DNA of 64,000 bases. Origin: Streptomyces eurythermus (GTDB taxonomy: Bacteria > Actinomycetota > Actinomycetes > Streptomycetales > Streptomycetaceae). The translations under genes were made by a program, and so were the position numbers. Shown here one piece after another: positions 6,740-15,517 of this stretch (positions are counted from its first letter, which is position 1; every line of letters starts with the position of its first letter). The notes beneath the pieces are model-generated. The model saw only the letters and a list, made by a program, of their open reading frames with translations. It was not told the origin of the DNA and made no database searches. The DNA lies in NCBI RefSeq assembly GCF_014649115.1, contig NZ_BMSK01000014.1, positions 1 through 64,000 of the forward strand, written 5' to 3'.

Positions 6740-8827
6740 ATGGCCGATCGGGGTGCGAGCGCCCTGTCACTCCCGGGGGACCGGCCCGTCCGCCCGGACC
6801 CGGTCCTCGCGCTCAACGGCATGGGCAGCTTCGACTGGGACCTGGACGCCGGTCTGTTCCACCTGGACGCCCAGGCCCTCGAGGTGCTCGACCTGCCGCC
6901 CGAGGAGTACGACGGGCGCCTGGACACCCTGAACGCTCTCCGGGTGCCCCCGCCGGAGGCCGCCCGGCTCGACGCGACCGTCGCCCGGGCGATCAAGGAC
7001 GGCAGCGACCACTACAGCGCCTACTTCCGCATCCGCTGCCGCGACGGCACCATGCGCTGGACCCACACCCGGGGCCGCCTGCGCCGCGACGACTCCGGCC
7101 GCCCGCACCGCGTCGTCGGCATCCTCCGCGACGCCACCGAGGAACTCGCCGACAGCACGGCACGCAGCCTCCGGGCCGCCCAGGACGAGGCGTTCCGGCA
7201 GCAGACCGGCGTCGTCCAGGTCATCTCCGCCGCCCTCGCCCACGCCCGCAGCGTCCAGGACGTCATCGACGTGCTCAAGGACACCCACGGCGTCCGCCAC
7301 CTGGGCGCGACCAGCCTGGTGATGGGCCTGGTGGAGGCCGGCCGGATCCGGCTGGTGGCCGAGGGCCCCGCGGGCAGCTTCGTCCCCGGCACCCGGGTCA
7401 CCCGGATCGACGAGCCGTACCCGATGAGCGAGGTCGTCCGCACCCTCAGCCCCCGGTTCATCGAGTCACCGGAGGAGTTCGCCGCGCACTACCCCATCCT
7501 GTGGCCGCACCTCACCGGCCTGCGCATCACCTCGGCCGCCTATCTCCCGCTGATCGCCCAGGCCCGCCCGATCGGCGCGATGGGCCTGCTCTACGACGAC
7601 CGGCGCGGCTTCTCCGCCGAGGAACGCGCCGTCCTCGTCGCCCTCGGCAGCAGCATCGCGCAGAGCCTGATGCGGGCCATGCTCTTCGAGCAGGAGAAGG
7701 ACCTCGCCCAGGGCCTCCAGCAGGCCATGCTGCCCCGCTCCATCCCCAGCGTGCGCGGCGCCGACATCGCGGTGCGCTACCGCTCGGCCGCCCTGGGCCG
7801 GGACATCGGCGGCGACTGGTACGACCTGATCCCGCTGCCCGGGGACACCCCCTCGGGGGGAGGCCGGGTCGGCGCGGTCATCGGGGACGTCCAGGGCCAC
7901 GACACACACGCCGCCGCCGTCATGGGCCAGCTGCGGATCGTGCTGCGCGCCTACGCCGCCGAGGGCCACACCCCGGCCACCGTGATGGCCCGGGCCTCCG
8001 TCTTCCTGCACGAACTCGACACCGACCGGTTCGCCACCTGCCTGTACGCCGAGACCGACCTGACCACCGGGGTCGTGCAGATGGTCCGCGCCGGGCACAT
8101 CGACCCGCTGCTGCGCCACCGCGACGGCCGCTGCGCCCGCGTCCCCGTCGAGGGCGGGCTGCCGCTCGGCCTGTCCGCCGAGTTCGGGCGGCTGGAGTAC
8201 CCCGTCGCCACCGTGGAGCTCGACCCCGGCAGCACGCTGCTGCTGTGCACCGACGGACTGGTGGAGCTGCCCGGCACCGATCTGGACGACGGCATGTCCG
8301 GCCTCATGGGGCTCGTGTGCGAGGGGCCCGCCGAGGTGGAGGCCCTCGCCGACCGGCTGATCCAGGCGGCCGAGGAGCGTGGCGGCGAAGACGACGTGGC
8401 ACTGCTCCTGCTGCGCCGCCGCACCCCGCGGGCCGCCCGGCCCGGCCGCCGGCTCCGGCAGCACGTGGCGGCCGGCGATCCGGAGGCCCTCGCCCAGGCC
8501 CGGCACCTGATCCGCGCCGCCGCCGGGACCTGGGGCGCCCGCGCACCGGCCGACGAGATCGAGCTGGTGGCCGACGAGCTGATCACCAACGCCCTGCTGC
8601 ACACCGGGGGCTCCGCGATCGTCACCGTACGGGTGCTGGAGGGCTCCGAGCGCCGGCTGCGCATCGAGGTCGAGGACTGCTCCAGCGCCCTGCCGCGGCG
8701 CCGCGATGCGGGCGAGAGCGGTGTGTTCGGCCGCGGCCTGCTCCTGGTGGAGCGGCTCGCCGACGCCTGGGGCGTCCAGGCGCGGGGCTCCGGCAAGGCG
8801 GTGTGGTGCGAGTTCCGGCTGCCGTAG
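6740..8827 (+). CDS. PAS-GAF-SpoIIE phosphatase-HATPase signalling protein
   Basis: A 695-residue soluble multidomain protein typical of Streptomyces. A PAS domain covers about residues 20-140, a GAF domain about 160-320, a PP2C/SpoIIE phosphatase about 340-560 (GGDWYDLI, GDVQGHD, GGEDDVALL) and a RsbW-like HATPase about 570-695 (ADELITNALLHTG, FGRGLLLVERLA). Such proteins act as combined anti-sigma kinase and anti-anti-sigma phosphatase in partner-switching circuits, with PAS and GAF as sensory inputs. ATG at 6740 is preceded by AAGGTGG. No anti-sigma antagonist is encoded nearby, so the partner is elsewhere. Confidence 0.9.
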   Translation: MADRGASALSLPGDRPVRPDPVLALNGMGSFDWDLDAGLFHLDAQALEVLDLPPEEYDGRLDTLNALRVPPPEAARLDATVARAIKDGSDHYSAYFRIRCRDGTMRWTHTRGRLRRDDSGRPHRVVGILRDATEELADSTARSLRAAQDEAFRQQTGVVQVISAALAHARSVQDVIDVLKDTHGVRHLGATSLVMGLVEAGRIRLVAEGPAGSFVPGTRVTRIDEPYPMSEVVRTLSPRFIESPEEFAAHYPILWPHLTGLRITSAAYLPLIAQARPIGAMGLLYDDRRGFSAEERAVLVALGSSIAQSLMRAMLFEQEKDLAQGLQQAMLPRSIPSVRGADIAVRYRSAALGRDIGGDWYDLIPLPGDTPSGGGRVGAVIGDVQGHDTHAAAVMGQLRIVLRAYAAEGHTPATVMARASVFLHELDTDRFATCLYAETDLTTGVVQMVRAGHIDPLLRHRDGRCARVPVEGGLPLGLSAEFGRLEYPVATVELDPGSTLLLCTDGLVELPGTDLDDGMSGLMGLVCEGPAEVEALADRLIQAAEERGGEDDVALLLLRRRTPRAARPGRRLRQHVAAGDPEALAQARHLIRAAAGTWGARAPADEIELVADELITNALLHTGGSAIVTVRVLEGSERRLRIEVEDCSSALPRRRDAGESGVFGRGLLLVERLADAWGVQARGSGKAVWCEFRLP

Positions 8828-8882
8828 CGACCGCGTCCGGCGGCGGCGTGGCGTTGTCGGTGCCGGATGGCACCCTGTACGT

Positions 8883-9746
8883 ATGCCCGAACTGCCCGAG
8901 GTGGAAGCGCTGACGGACTTCCTCACCGAACACCTGGCCGGCCGCCGGGTGGCGCGGCTGCTGCCGGTCGCCGTCAGCGTGCTCAAGACGTACGACCCGC
9001 CGCCCGGCGCGGTCGAGGGCGCCGAGGTGACGGCCGTGCGCCGGCACGGCAAGTTCCTGGACATCGAGACGGACGGCGGACTCCACCTGGTCGTCCACCT
9101 GGCCCGGGCGGGCTGGCTCCAGTGGCGGGACCGGCTGCCGGACGGCCCGCCCAGGCCCGGCAAGGGCCCGCTGGCGCTGCGCGTGGCGCTGGAGAGCGGC
9201 GAGGGCTTCGACCTGACCGAGGCCGGCACCCAGAAACGCCTCGCCGTGTACGTGGTCCGCGACCCCGCCGAGGTGCCGGGCATCGCCCGCCTCGGCCCGG
9301 ACCCGCTCGCCGAGGACTTCACCGAGGACCGCTTCGCCGCCCTGCTCCAGGGCGAACGGCGGCAGCTGAAGGGCGCCCTGCGCGACCAGTCGCTGATCGC
9401 GGGCGTCGGCAACGCCTACAGCGACGAGATCCTGCACGCCGCGCGGATGTCCCCGTTCAAGCTCGCGGCCTCCCTCACCCCGGAGGAGACCCACCGGCTC
9501 TACGCGGCGCTGCGCGGCACGCTCGGCGAGGCGGTCGAGCGGGCCCGGGGGATGGCGGCGGGCCGGCTGAAGGCGGAGAAGAAGGGCGGTCTGCGCGTCC
9601 ACGGCCGCACCGGTGAACCCTGCCCGGTGTGCGGCGACACCATCCGCGAGGTCTCCTTCAGCGACTCCTCGCTCCAGTACTGCCCGACCTGCCAGACGGG
9701 CGGCAAGCCGCTGGCCGACCGCAGGCTGTCCCGGCTGCTGAAGTGA
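8883..9746 (+). CDS. Fpg/Nei family DNA glycosylase / AP lyase
   Basis: A 287-residue base-excision repair enzyme. It starts MPELPEVE, giving the N-terminal Pro nucleophile and the following Glu after Met removal, and ends with the helix-two-turn-helix and a zinc finger (CPVC ... CPTC). GVGNAYSDEILHAARMSPF is the H2TH segment. The finger lacks the usual short C-terminal ending and extends to RRLSRLLK. Substrate preference (8-oxoguanine as for MutM, or oxidised pyrimidines as for Nei) cannot be set from sequence alone. No ribosome site stands out, so translation may be leaderless. Confidence 0.9.
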   Translation: MPELPEVEALTDFLTEHLAGRRVARLLPVAVSVLKTYDPPPGAVEGAEVTAVRRHGKFLDIETDGGLHLVVHLARAGWLQWRDRLPDGPPRPGKGPLALRVALESGEGFDLTEAGTQKRLAVYVVRDPAEVPGIARLGPDPLAEDFTEDRFAALLQGERRQLKGALRDQSLIAGVGNAYSDEILHAARMSPFKLAASLTPEETHRLYAALRGTLGEAVERARGMAAGRLKAEKKGGLRVHGRTGEPCPVCGDTIREVSFSDSSLQYCPTCQTGGKPLADRRLSRLLK

Positions 9747-9764
9747 GGCCGGCGGTGCGCCCCG

Positions 9765-10433
9765 TCACCGCCCCTGGACCGTGACCAGCACCTTCCCCTC
9801 CGCCGTGCGGACCTCGTAGCGGGCGATCCGGTCCGGGCGCAGCGCCGTGGCCCCCAGCGCGGTCGTCGGCCTACCGCCCGCGTCCGGGCCGGTCCAGCCG
9901 GCGACGACCTGTTCGGTGCCGTCCCGGCCGACCGCGACCAGCCGGCAGACGCGCGGCGGCCCGGCGCCGCCGGCGACCTCCACGCGCAGCTCGCCGCCCC
10001 ACTCCTCGTCCGCCGAGGTGACCCGCGCCCACACCCCGGTACGCGGATCGGTGGCCGAGGCGACCCGGGTGGCCCGCGCGTCCGGCGGCTCCGGATGTCC
10101 GGCGAACGCCACGATCCCCGGACCGGCCACGGCCAGCACCACCGAGGCGGCCAGCCCGTACCCGAGCCGCCGGCGGCGCACCCGGCGCAGGTGCGCCAGC
10201 TCGCCGAGCAGCCGGTCCAGCAGCCGGGGCCCGGGCTGGGCCACGGGGTGCACGAACGGCGGAGTGGCCCGGCGGTAGAGCATCAGCTGCCGGGTGGTCG
10301 GCCCGAACCCGGTCACGTAGGCCGCGCACCGGGGGCACTCCATGAGGTGGTCCTCGAAGCGGAAGGCCTCCGCCTCGTCCAGCACGCCGAGCGCGTACGC
10401 GCCGGCGTCGCGATGCCGTTCCAGGGACCTCAT
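9765..10433 (-). CDS. Zinc-binding anti-sigma factor, membrane-anchored
   Basis: A 222-residue ZAS-type anti-sigma factor. HRDAGAYALGVLDEAE is followed by the zinc motif H-x3-C-x2-C in DHLMECPRC, then one membrane helix (GLAASVVLAVAGPGIVAFAG, about residues 98-117) and a 105-residue extracytoplasmic domain ending in TVQGR. ATG at 10433 has GAGGA upstream. It should bind the ECF sigma factor encoded 0.8 kb upstream on the same strand. The gene ends 19 bases from the convergent glycosylase gene. Confidence 0.88.
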   Translation of the reverse strand: MRSLERHRDAGAYALGVLDEAEAFRFEDHLMECPRCAAYVTGFGPTTRQLMLYRRATPPFVHPVAQPGPRLLDRLLGELAHLRRVRRRRLGYGLAASVVLAVAGPGIVAFAGHPEPPDARATRVASATDPRTGVWARVTSADEEWGGELRVEVAGGAGPPRVCRLVAVGRDGTEQVVAGWTGPDAGGRPTTALGATALRPDRIARYEVRTAEGKVLVTVQGR

Positions 10434-10606
10434 GCCGAATCCTCGTGCCGATGGGTGCGGGCGGGGCTGCTCCTTGCCCCCACCCGTACGCGGCGGACCA
10501 CCGGATCGCTCAAGGCACGCACACAATCGTGACCGAGGAAGGCGCGGCGGCCCGGCCCCCGGTCCCGTGCGCGACGCGGAGGGCGCGAAAGAGACGGGCG
10601 GAGGAC

Positions 10607-11122
10607 TCAGAAGAGGTGGATCGCGAGGTGCCCGAGCGGCAGCCCCAGCCGCCAGGCCGGTGTCCACACCTTCGGCCCGTCGTCCTCCCCGAACACCGGG
10701 CCGCCGCCCGGCACCGCGTCCAGGTCCGGCGCGAGCAGCTCGGTCTCCTCCAGCCAGCGCCAGGCGTCGGCGGCCAGCGCCAGATCCGGGCAGGGAGCGC
10801 CCGTGCCGGCCGCCCGCTCGGTCCGCTCGGCCATGCGCGCCCGCACCCAGTCCCGCCACGGCTGGTCGTAGGCGGTCAGCGCCATCCAGTTCTCCAGCTG
10901 GGAGATCACCCGGATGCCGGACAGCTCCCCGTCGGTGTCGGACAGGAAGACGGTCAGCGCCAGCGCGTCCCGGCCGGCCCGGAACTCGAAGGACGTCGGC
11001 GGCATCAGATCGCCGGTGCGCAGCAGCTCGTCGGCGATGTACTCGGCGTACAACCAGGCCATCGGGACGGCGAGTTCACCGCCGCCGGCGCCGTCCGTGC
11101 TCTCGTGACCTCTGTGCAGCAT
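10607..11122 (-). CDS. Conserved hypothetical protein between sigma and anti-sigma genes
   Basis: A 171-residue soluble protein that I do not recognise beyond its occurrence in Streptomyces. It is rich in Trp, Leu and acidic residues (WLYAEYIADELLR, RVISQLENWMALTAY, DAWRWLEETELL) and has no signal or membrane segment. ATG at 11122 has an AGGAAGGG directly adjacent, which is unusually close; an in-frame ATG at about residue 21 (PMAWLY) is the alternative start. Its place between the ECF sigma and anti-sigma genes, all on one strand, suggests a shared circuit, but gaps of 142 and 173 bases leave room for separate promoters. Confidence 0.65.
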   Translation of the reverse strand: MLHRGHESTDGAGGGELAVPMAWLYAEYIADELLRTGDLMPPTSFEFRAGRDALALTVFLSDTDGELSGIRVISQLENWMALTAYDQPWRDWVRARMAERTERAAGTGAPCPDLALAADAWRWLEETELLAPDLDAVPGGGPVFGEDDGPKVWTPAWRLGLPLGHLAIHLF

Positions 11123-11264
11123 CCCTTCCTGCCCTTCCTCCGGTGCGTACGCGTCGCCCGAACCCCGGGCCCGGACCCCCGTCCGGAACGCGGATGAGGA
11201 CAGCCCATGCCCGAACGGCGGCCACAGCAAGGCGCTTTACCGAGGTTTGACCAGCCTTCCGGTT

Positions 11265-11813
11265 TCACCGCAGGTCGGCCGCGTAACCCGGGAGGACCCC
11301 GCGCAGGGCGCGCAGCGCGTAGTACGCGCGGGACTTCACGGTACCCGGTGGGATCCCCAGGGCCTCGGCCGCTTCCGCCACACTGGCCCCACGGAAATAC
11401 ACGAGTACGAGCACGTCACGGTGGGCGGGAGTGAGTGTCTTCACAGCCTCCCGGACATCGAGCATCGCCGCGGCCCGCTCGGCGTGATCGGCGGTCACCC
11501 GCGCGTTCTCGGGGACCTCGTCGCCGGTCTCGGGCGGCCGGGCCCGCCGCGCCCGGCGGGCGTCGATCGCCAGGCGCCGGGCCACGGTCAGCAGCCAGGG
11601 CCGCACCGAGTCGAAGTCGTCGGCGTGCAGCGCCTCCGGATGCTGCCAGGCACGCACCAGGGTCTCCTGGACGAGGTCCTCGGCGCGCTGGCGGTCTCCG
11701 TCGCACAGCCTGAGCAGCAGGGCGAACAGCGGACCGCCGTGCTCGCGCTGGAGCGCGGCCAGCTCGTGCTCGGCGGTCGTCGTCCCGTGGGTGAGTGAGG
11801 TTCCGGCCGTCAT
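11265..11813 (-). CDS. ECF-type RNA polymerase sigma factor
   Basis: A 182-residue group 4 sigma factor. Region 2 is visible as DRQRAEDLVQETLVRAWQH with RPWLLTVARRLAID, and region 4 as LTPAHRDVLVLVYFRG with GIPPGTVKSRAYYALRALR. It probably directs an envelope-stress regulon held by the zinc anti-sigma factor downstream. ATG at 11813 has no clear ribosome site. It is divergent from the CapA-like gene; the 238 bases between them must carry both promoters. Confidence 0.92.
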   Translation of the reverse strand: MTAGTSLTHGTTTAEHELAALQREHGGPLFALLLRLCDGDRQRAEDLVQETLVRAWQHPEALHADDFDSVRPWLLTVARRLAIDARRARRARPPETGDEVPENARVTADHAERAAAMLDVREAVKTLTPAHRDVLVLVYFRGASVAEAAEALGIPPGTVKSRAYYALRALRGVLPGYAADLR

Positions 11814-12051
11814 GGCCGTATGGCAGCGCAGGCCGAGCCCGGCGGACAGGGGGCGGACCGGGTTGTGCGACGGACGGTCGATCGCGTCGGCGAACGGTCG
11901 GCCGGGCGGTGCCCGGGACACCGGCGGGGCGGTGCCCGGGAGACCGGACGGGCTAACGACCCCAGCCGGGCTGTTTATCCGACGCATCAGATTCATACCC
12001 ATATGCCCGTCACGGCTTCGTCTGTCCACACGACGACTCTGGGGTGAGTTG

Positions 12052-13206
12052 ATGATCGGACGCACCAAGCAGGTGGCGCTGGTCCTGACCGCCGTCCTCG
12101 CGGCCGGGGCGGCCTGCCGGAACCAGTACCGGGAACCCGGCACACCGGGACACGCGGCACCCCCGGCGCCCGCCGCGGCCGGCCCCTTCACCCTGGTCGC
12201 CTCCGGGGACATCCTGCCGCACGCCACCGTCCTCGAACGGGCCGCCTACGACGCCGGCGGCGACGGCCACGACTTCCGCCCCATGCTCTCCGCCGTCCAA
12301 CCGGTCGTCTCGGGCGCCGACCTGGCGCTGTGTCACCTCGCCACCGGCTACGGCCCCGAGGGCGACCCCACCGGCGGGCCCCCGCTCACCGCCCCGCCGC
12401 GGCTCGCCGAGGACCTCGCCGCCACCGGCTACGACGGCTGCTCCACCGCCTCCGCCCACGCCCTGGACGACGGCGCCGCCGGCGTCGGACGCACCCTGGA
12501 CGCCCTGGACCGGGCCGGGCTGCGGCACACCGGGACCGCCCGCAGCGAGACCGAGGCCCGCTCGGTCGTGCTCCACCGGGCCGGCGGCGCCCGGGTCGCC
12601 CACCTGTCGTACACCTCCGCCACCGGCCACCCGCCGCCGGACGACCAGCCCTGGGCGGTCAACCTGATCGACCCTGACCGGATCATCGCCGACGCCCGCG
12701 CCGCCCGGCGGGGCGGCGCCGACGTGGTCGTGGTCTCCCTGGACTGGGGCACCGAGGGCCAGGACGCACCCGACCGGCTCCAGCTCACCCTCGCCGGACG
12801 CCTCACCGCCTCGGCCACGGACGGCCACCCGGACATCGACCTGATCCTCGGCACCTCCGCCCACGTCCCCCAGGCGTACGAGAAGGTCAACGGGACCTGG
12901 GTGGTCTACGGACTGGGCGACCAGATCGCCGGGCCGCTCCGCGACCAGCAAGGCGCCCAGGACCCGCGCGGCAACGAGTCCACGCTCGGCCGCTTCACCT
13001 TCGCCCCGCCGGACCGGCCGGGCGGGCCCTGGCGGGTGGTGCGGGCCGAGTTCGTCCCCCAGCTGTACGACCTCGACGCCGGGCGGGTGGTCGAGCTGGG
13101 CCGGGCCATCGCCCAGGGCGCCGAACTGGAAGGGGCCCGCGACCGGATCCGGGACGTGGTCCTCAGCCGGGGGGCGGGGCAGGACGGCCTGGTCATGGCC
13201 GAGTGA
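12052..13206 (+). CDS. CapA family protein (poly-gamma-glutamate synthesis type), exported
   Basis: A 384-residue PGA_cap metallophosphatase-like protein. After a hydrophobic signal (VALVLTAVLAAGAAC, possible but atypical lipobox) come SGDILPH, CHLATG, SASHALDD-like and VVVSLDWGTE, GTSAHVPQ motifs of the calcineurin-like fold. Members are linked to polyglutamate capsule or to cell-wall functions, but no other cap/pgs gene is nearby, so its role is open. ATG at 12052 follows GGGGTGAG. The stop abuts the permease stop with no spacing (TGATCA). Confidence 0.85.
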   Translation: MIGRTKQVALVLTAVLAAGAACRNQYREPGTPGHAAPPAPAAAGPFTLVASGDILPHATVLERAAYDAGGDGHDFRPMLSAVQPVVSGADLALCHLATGYGPEGDPTGGPPLTAPPRLAEDLAATGYDGCSTASAHALDDGAAGVGRTLDALDRAGLRHTGTARSETEARSVVLHRAGGARVAHLSYTSATGHPPPDDQPWAVNLIDPDRIIADARAARRGGADVVVVSLDWGTEGQDAPDRLQLTLAGRLTASATDGHPDIDLILGTSAHVPQAYEKVNGTWVVYGLGDQIAGPLRDQQGAQDPRGNESTLGRFTFAPPDRPGGPWRVVRAEFVPQLYDLDAGRVVELGRAIAQGAELEGARDRIRDVVLSRGAGQDGLVMAE

Positions 13207-14631
13207 TCAGTCGCCGGGCCGCCTGGTGGCCAGCACCGAACGCCGGTAGGAGTAGCCGAAGTAGACGACACAGCCGAGCGCGAACCAGATCGCGAACCGC
13301 ACCCAGGTCTGCCACTGCAGGAACGTGATCAGCCAGACGGAGAAGAGCACCCCCAGCGCGGGCACGACCGGCATCCCCGGCGTGCGGAAGGTGCGCGGCA
13401 GGTCCGGCTGCCGGTAGCGCAGCACGATCACCGCCGCGCACACCACCACGAACGCCAGCAGGATGCCGATGTTGGTCAGCTCGGCCGCCTCGGCGATCGG
13501 GACGAACCCGGCGATGGCCGCGGACGCCGCCCCGACGATCCAGGTCACCCGGGTCGGCACATGCCGCCTCGGGTGTGTCTTGGCGAACCACGTGGGCAGC
13601 AGGCCGTCCCGGGACATCGAGTACCACACACGGGTCACGCCCAGCATGAACGTGAACATCACCGTGAGGATGCCGATGATCGCCCCGACCGCGATCACGT
13701 CCGCCAGCTCGCGCAGGCCCACCGACTTGAACGCCGTGGAGAAGCCGCTCTCCTTGTCGATCTCCTTGTAGTTCTGCATGCCCGTCAGCACCAGACAGGC
13801 CGCCACGTACAGCACCATCGAGATGATCAGCGAGTAGATGATCGCCTTCGGCATGTGCCGCTGGGCGTCCCTGGACTCCTCGGCCGCCGTCGACATCGCG
13901 TCGTAGCCGAACACCGCGAAGAACACCGTGGCCGCGCCCGTGAACGCCCCGCCGAGCCCGTACGGGAAGAACGGGTGGTAGTTCCCGGTGTCGATGTGGA
14001 ACACGCCCACCCCGATCACCAGCAGCACCACCAGCACCTTCAGGGCGACCACGAACGTCTCGAACCGGGCCGCGCTGCGGATGCCCAGGGTCAGCAGCCA
14101 GGCGATGAGCAGGCACAGCACGGCCGCGAACAGATCGACCCGGTGCCCGCCGCCGGTGCCGGGCGCGCCCAGCATCCACCGCGGCAGATCGGCGCCCATC
14201 TCCTTGACCAGGAAGCCGAAGTAGCCGGAGATGCCGATGGCCACCACGGACACGATCGCCGTGTACTCCAGCAGCAGGTCCCAGCCGATGAACCAGCCCG
14301 CGAACTCGCCGAGCACCGCGTACCCGTAGGTGTAGGCCGACCCCGCCTTCGGGATCATCCCGGCGAACTCGGCGTACGACAGTGCCGCGCAGGCGCTCGC
14401 CACACCGGCGATGAGGAAGGACACCAGCACCGCGGGCCCGGCCGTGCCGTTGGCCACCGTGCCGGCCAGTGTGAACACGCCCGCGCCGATGATGCCGCCC
14501 ACCCCGATCGCGGTGAGCTGCCACAGCCCCAGCGACCTCTCCAGCCGGGTGCCCTCGCCGACCTCGGTCTCCTCGATGTGCTCGATGGGTTTGCGGCGGA
14601 GAATTCCCTGGCCCGCGCGGAGCCTGCCCAT
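13207..14631 (-). CDS. APC-family amino acid permease
   Basis: A 474-residue integral membrane transporter of the cationic amino acid transporter type. It has twelve or more hydrophobic helices; the first carries GVGGIIGAGVFTLAG, the APC substrate-binding motif, and the fifth block FAVFGYDAMSTAAEES is typical of basic amino acid permeases (YfnA/CAT). ATG at 14631 has GAGGTGAG 4-5 bases upstream. The gene stands alone; substrates are not resolved by sequence. Confidence 0.9.
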   Translation of the reverse strand: MGRLRAGQGILRRKPIEHIEETEVGEGTRLERSLGLWQLTAIGVGGIIGAGVFTLAGTVANGTAGPAVLVSFLIAGVASACAALSYAEFAGMIPKAGSAYTYGYAVLGEFAGWFIGWDLLLEYTAIVSVVAIGISGYFGFLVKEMGADLPRWMLGAPGTGGGHRVDLFAAVLCLLIAWLLTLGIRSAARFETFVVALKVLVVLLVIGVGVFHIDTGNYHPFFPYGLGGAFTGAATVFFAVFGYDAMSTAAEESRDAQRHMPKAIIYSLIISMVLYVAACLVLTGMQNYKEIDKESGFSTAFKSVGLRELADVIAVGAIIGILTVMFTFMLGVTRVWYSMSRDGLLPTWFAKTHPRRHVPTRVTWIVGAASAAIAGFVPIAEAAELTNIGILLAFVVVCAAVIVLRYRQPDLPRTFRTPGMPVVPALGVLFSVWLITFLQWQTWVRFAIWFALGCVVYFGYSYRRSVLATRRPGD

Positions 14632-14740
14632 GCGTCTCACCTCTTCGCCCACGGCAACGGCTGACGGCGGATCATGATGTCTCAGCACCGCCGCCCAGGG
14701 AAGACGCCACGCACGGCCCGGGGAGCCGTCCGGGTACCGG

Positions 14741-14808
14741 CCGGGTCCGTCCCTCGCGCCCGCCGGGTCCGCCCCCTCGCGCGCCGCCGGGTCCGTCCCT
14801 CGCGCCCG
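14741..14808 (+). repeat. Three tandem 22-24 bp GC-rich repeats
   Basis: CCGGGTCCGTCCCTCGCGCCCG occurs at 14741-14762 and again at 14787-14808, with a diverged 24-base copy between them at 14763-14786. It lies in the 209-base gap between the permease and the stress protein gene. No promoter or hairpin function is evident. Confidence 0.75.
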
Positions 14809-14840
14809 CCGGTGCGGGCCGGAGCGCCGCCGCCGGTGGC

Positions 14841-15311
14841 CTACGGCACCACCGTCACCGGCCAGCGGCCCGCCTTCACCAGGCGGACCGCCACCGAACC
14901 GATGATCCGGTGGCCGGCCTGCTCCGACGCGCCCACCACCACCGCGTCCGCCTTCAGTTCGTCCGCCGCCTTCACCAGCCCGCTGTAGGGGTCGCCGCGG
15001 AAGGTGTGGAACTCCCAGCGCACCTCGAATATCCCCTTGACCCGCTCGGCCGCCTCCCGGATCTGCGTGATCAGGTCCTCGGCGATCTCGTCGGTCGTGT
15101 CGGCCACCGGCGCCCCGAGGGCCGCGCCCGCCGCTAGGACCGGCTGCACGTACACCACGGCCAGCAGTGCGTGCTGGCGCCGGGCCAGGCCGCCGGCGTA
15201 CGCGGCGGCGCGCAGCGAGGAGTCCGAGCCGTCCACACCGACGACGATGACCTTCGGGCCGTCCGTGCCCCGCTCGAACGTGTGCGCGGGCTGTTCGTGC
15301 TGTTCCGTCAC
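14841..15311 (-). CDS. Universal stress protein (UspA family)
   Basis: A 156-residue single Usp domain. VIVVGVDGSDSSLRA opens the fold and VVVGASEQAGHRIIGSVAVRLV is the C-terminal nucleotide-loop region, somewhat diverged from the ATP-binding G-2x-G-9x-GS pattern, so ATP binding is uncertain. Starts with GTG at 15311; only a weak CTCGGGG lies upstream. Usp proteins act in survival of stress and dormancy. Confidence 0.88.
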   Translation of the reverse strand: MTEQHEQPAHTFERGTDGPKVIVVGVDGSDSSLRAAAYAGGLARRQHALLAVVYVQPVLAAGAALGAPVADTTDEIAEDLITQIREAAERVKGIFEVRWEFHTFRGDPYSGLVKAADELKADAVVVGASEQAGHRIIGSVAVRLVKAGRWPVTVVP

Positions 15312-15517
15312 GCCCCGAGGCTAGCGGAATCCACGCTTCCCCCGCAGGTCCGGGGCCCGCCGCCGCGGAAACGTGTGGGGGAGGCCGCCGCGGAAGCGTG
15401 CGGGCGGGGGACCGGGTTGCTGCGGAAGCGTCCGTCCGCTCCGCTGTCCGGGTGCATTACCGCGCCGCACCGACGGCGTTGCGGTGCGGCGGAGTCCGGC
15501 CGGGCGACTGATGGGTC

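Noticed and set aside
4455..6770. Long minus-strand frames across the LMF-like and lipoprotein genes
   Set aside because: Composition is the Gly/Arg/Ala-rich pattern of shadow frames in very GC-rich DNA; the family-matching frames are the annotated ones.
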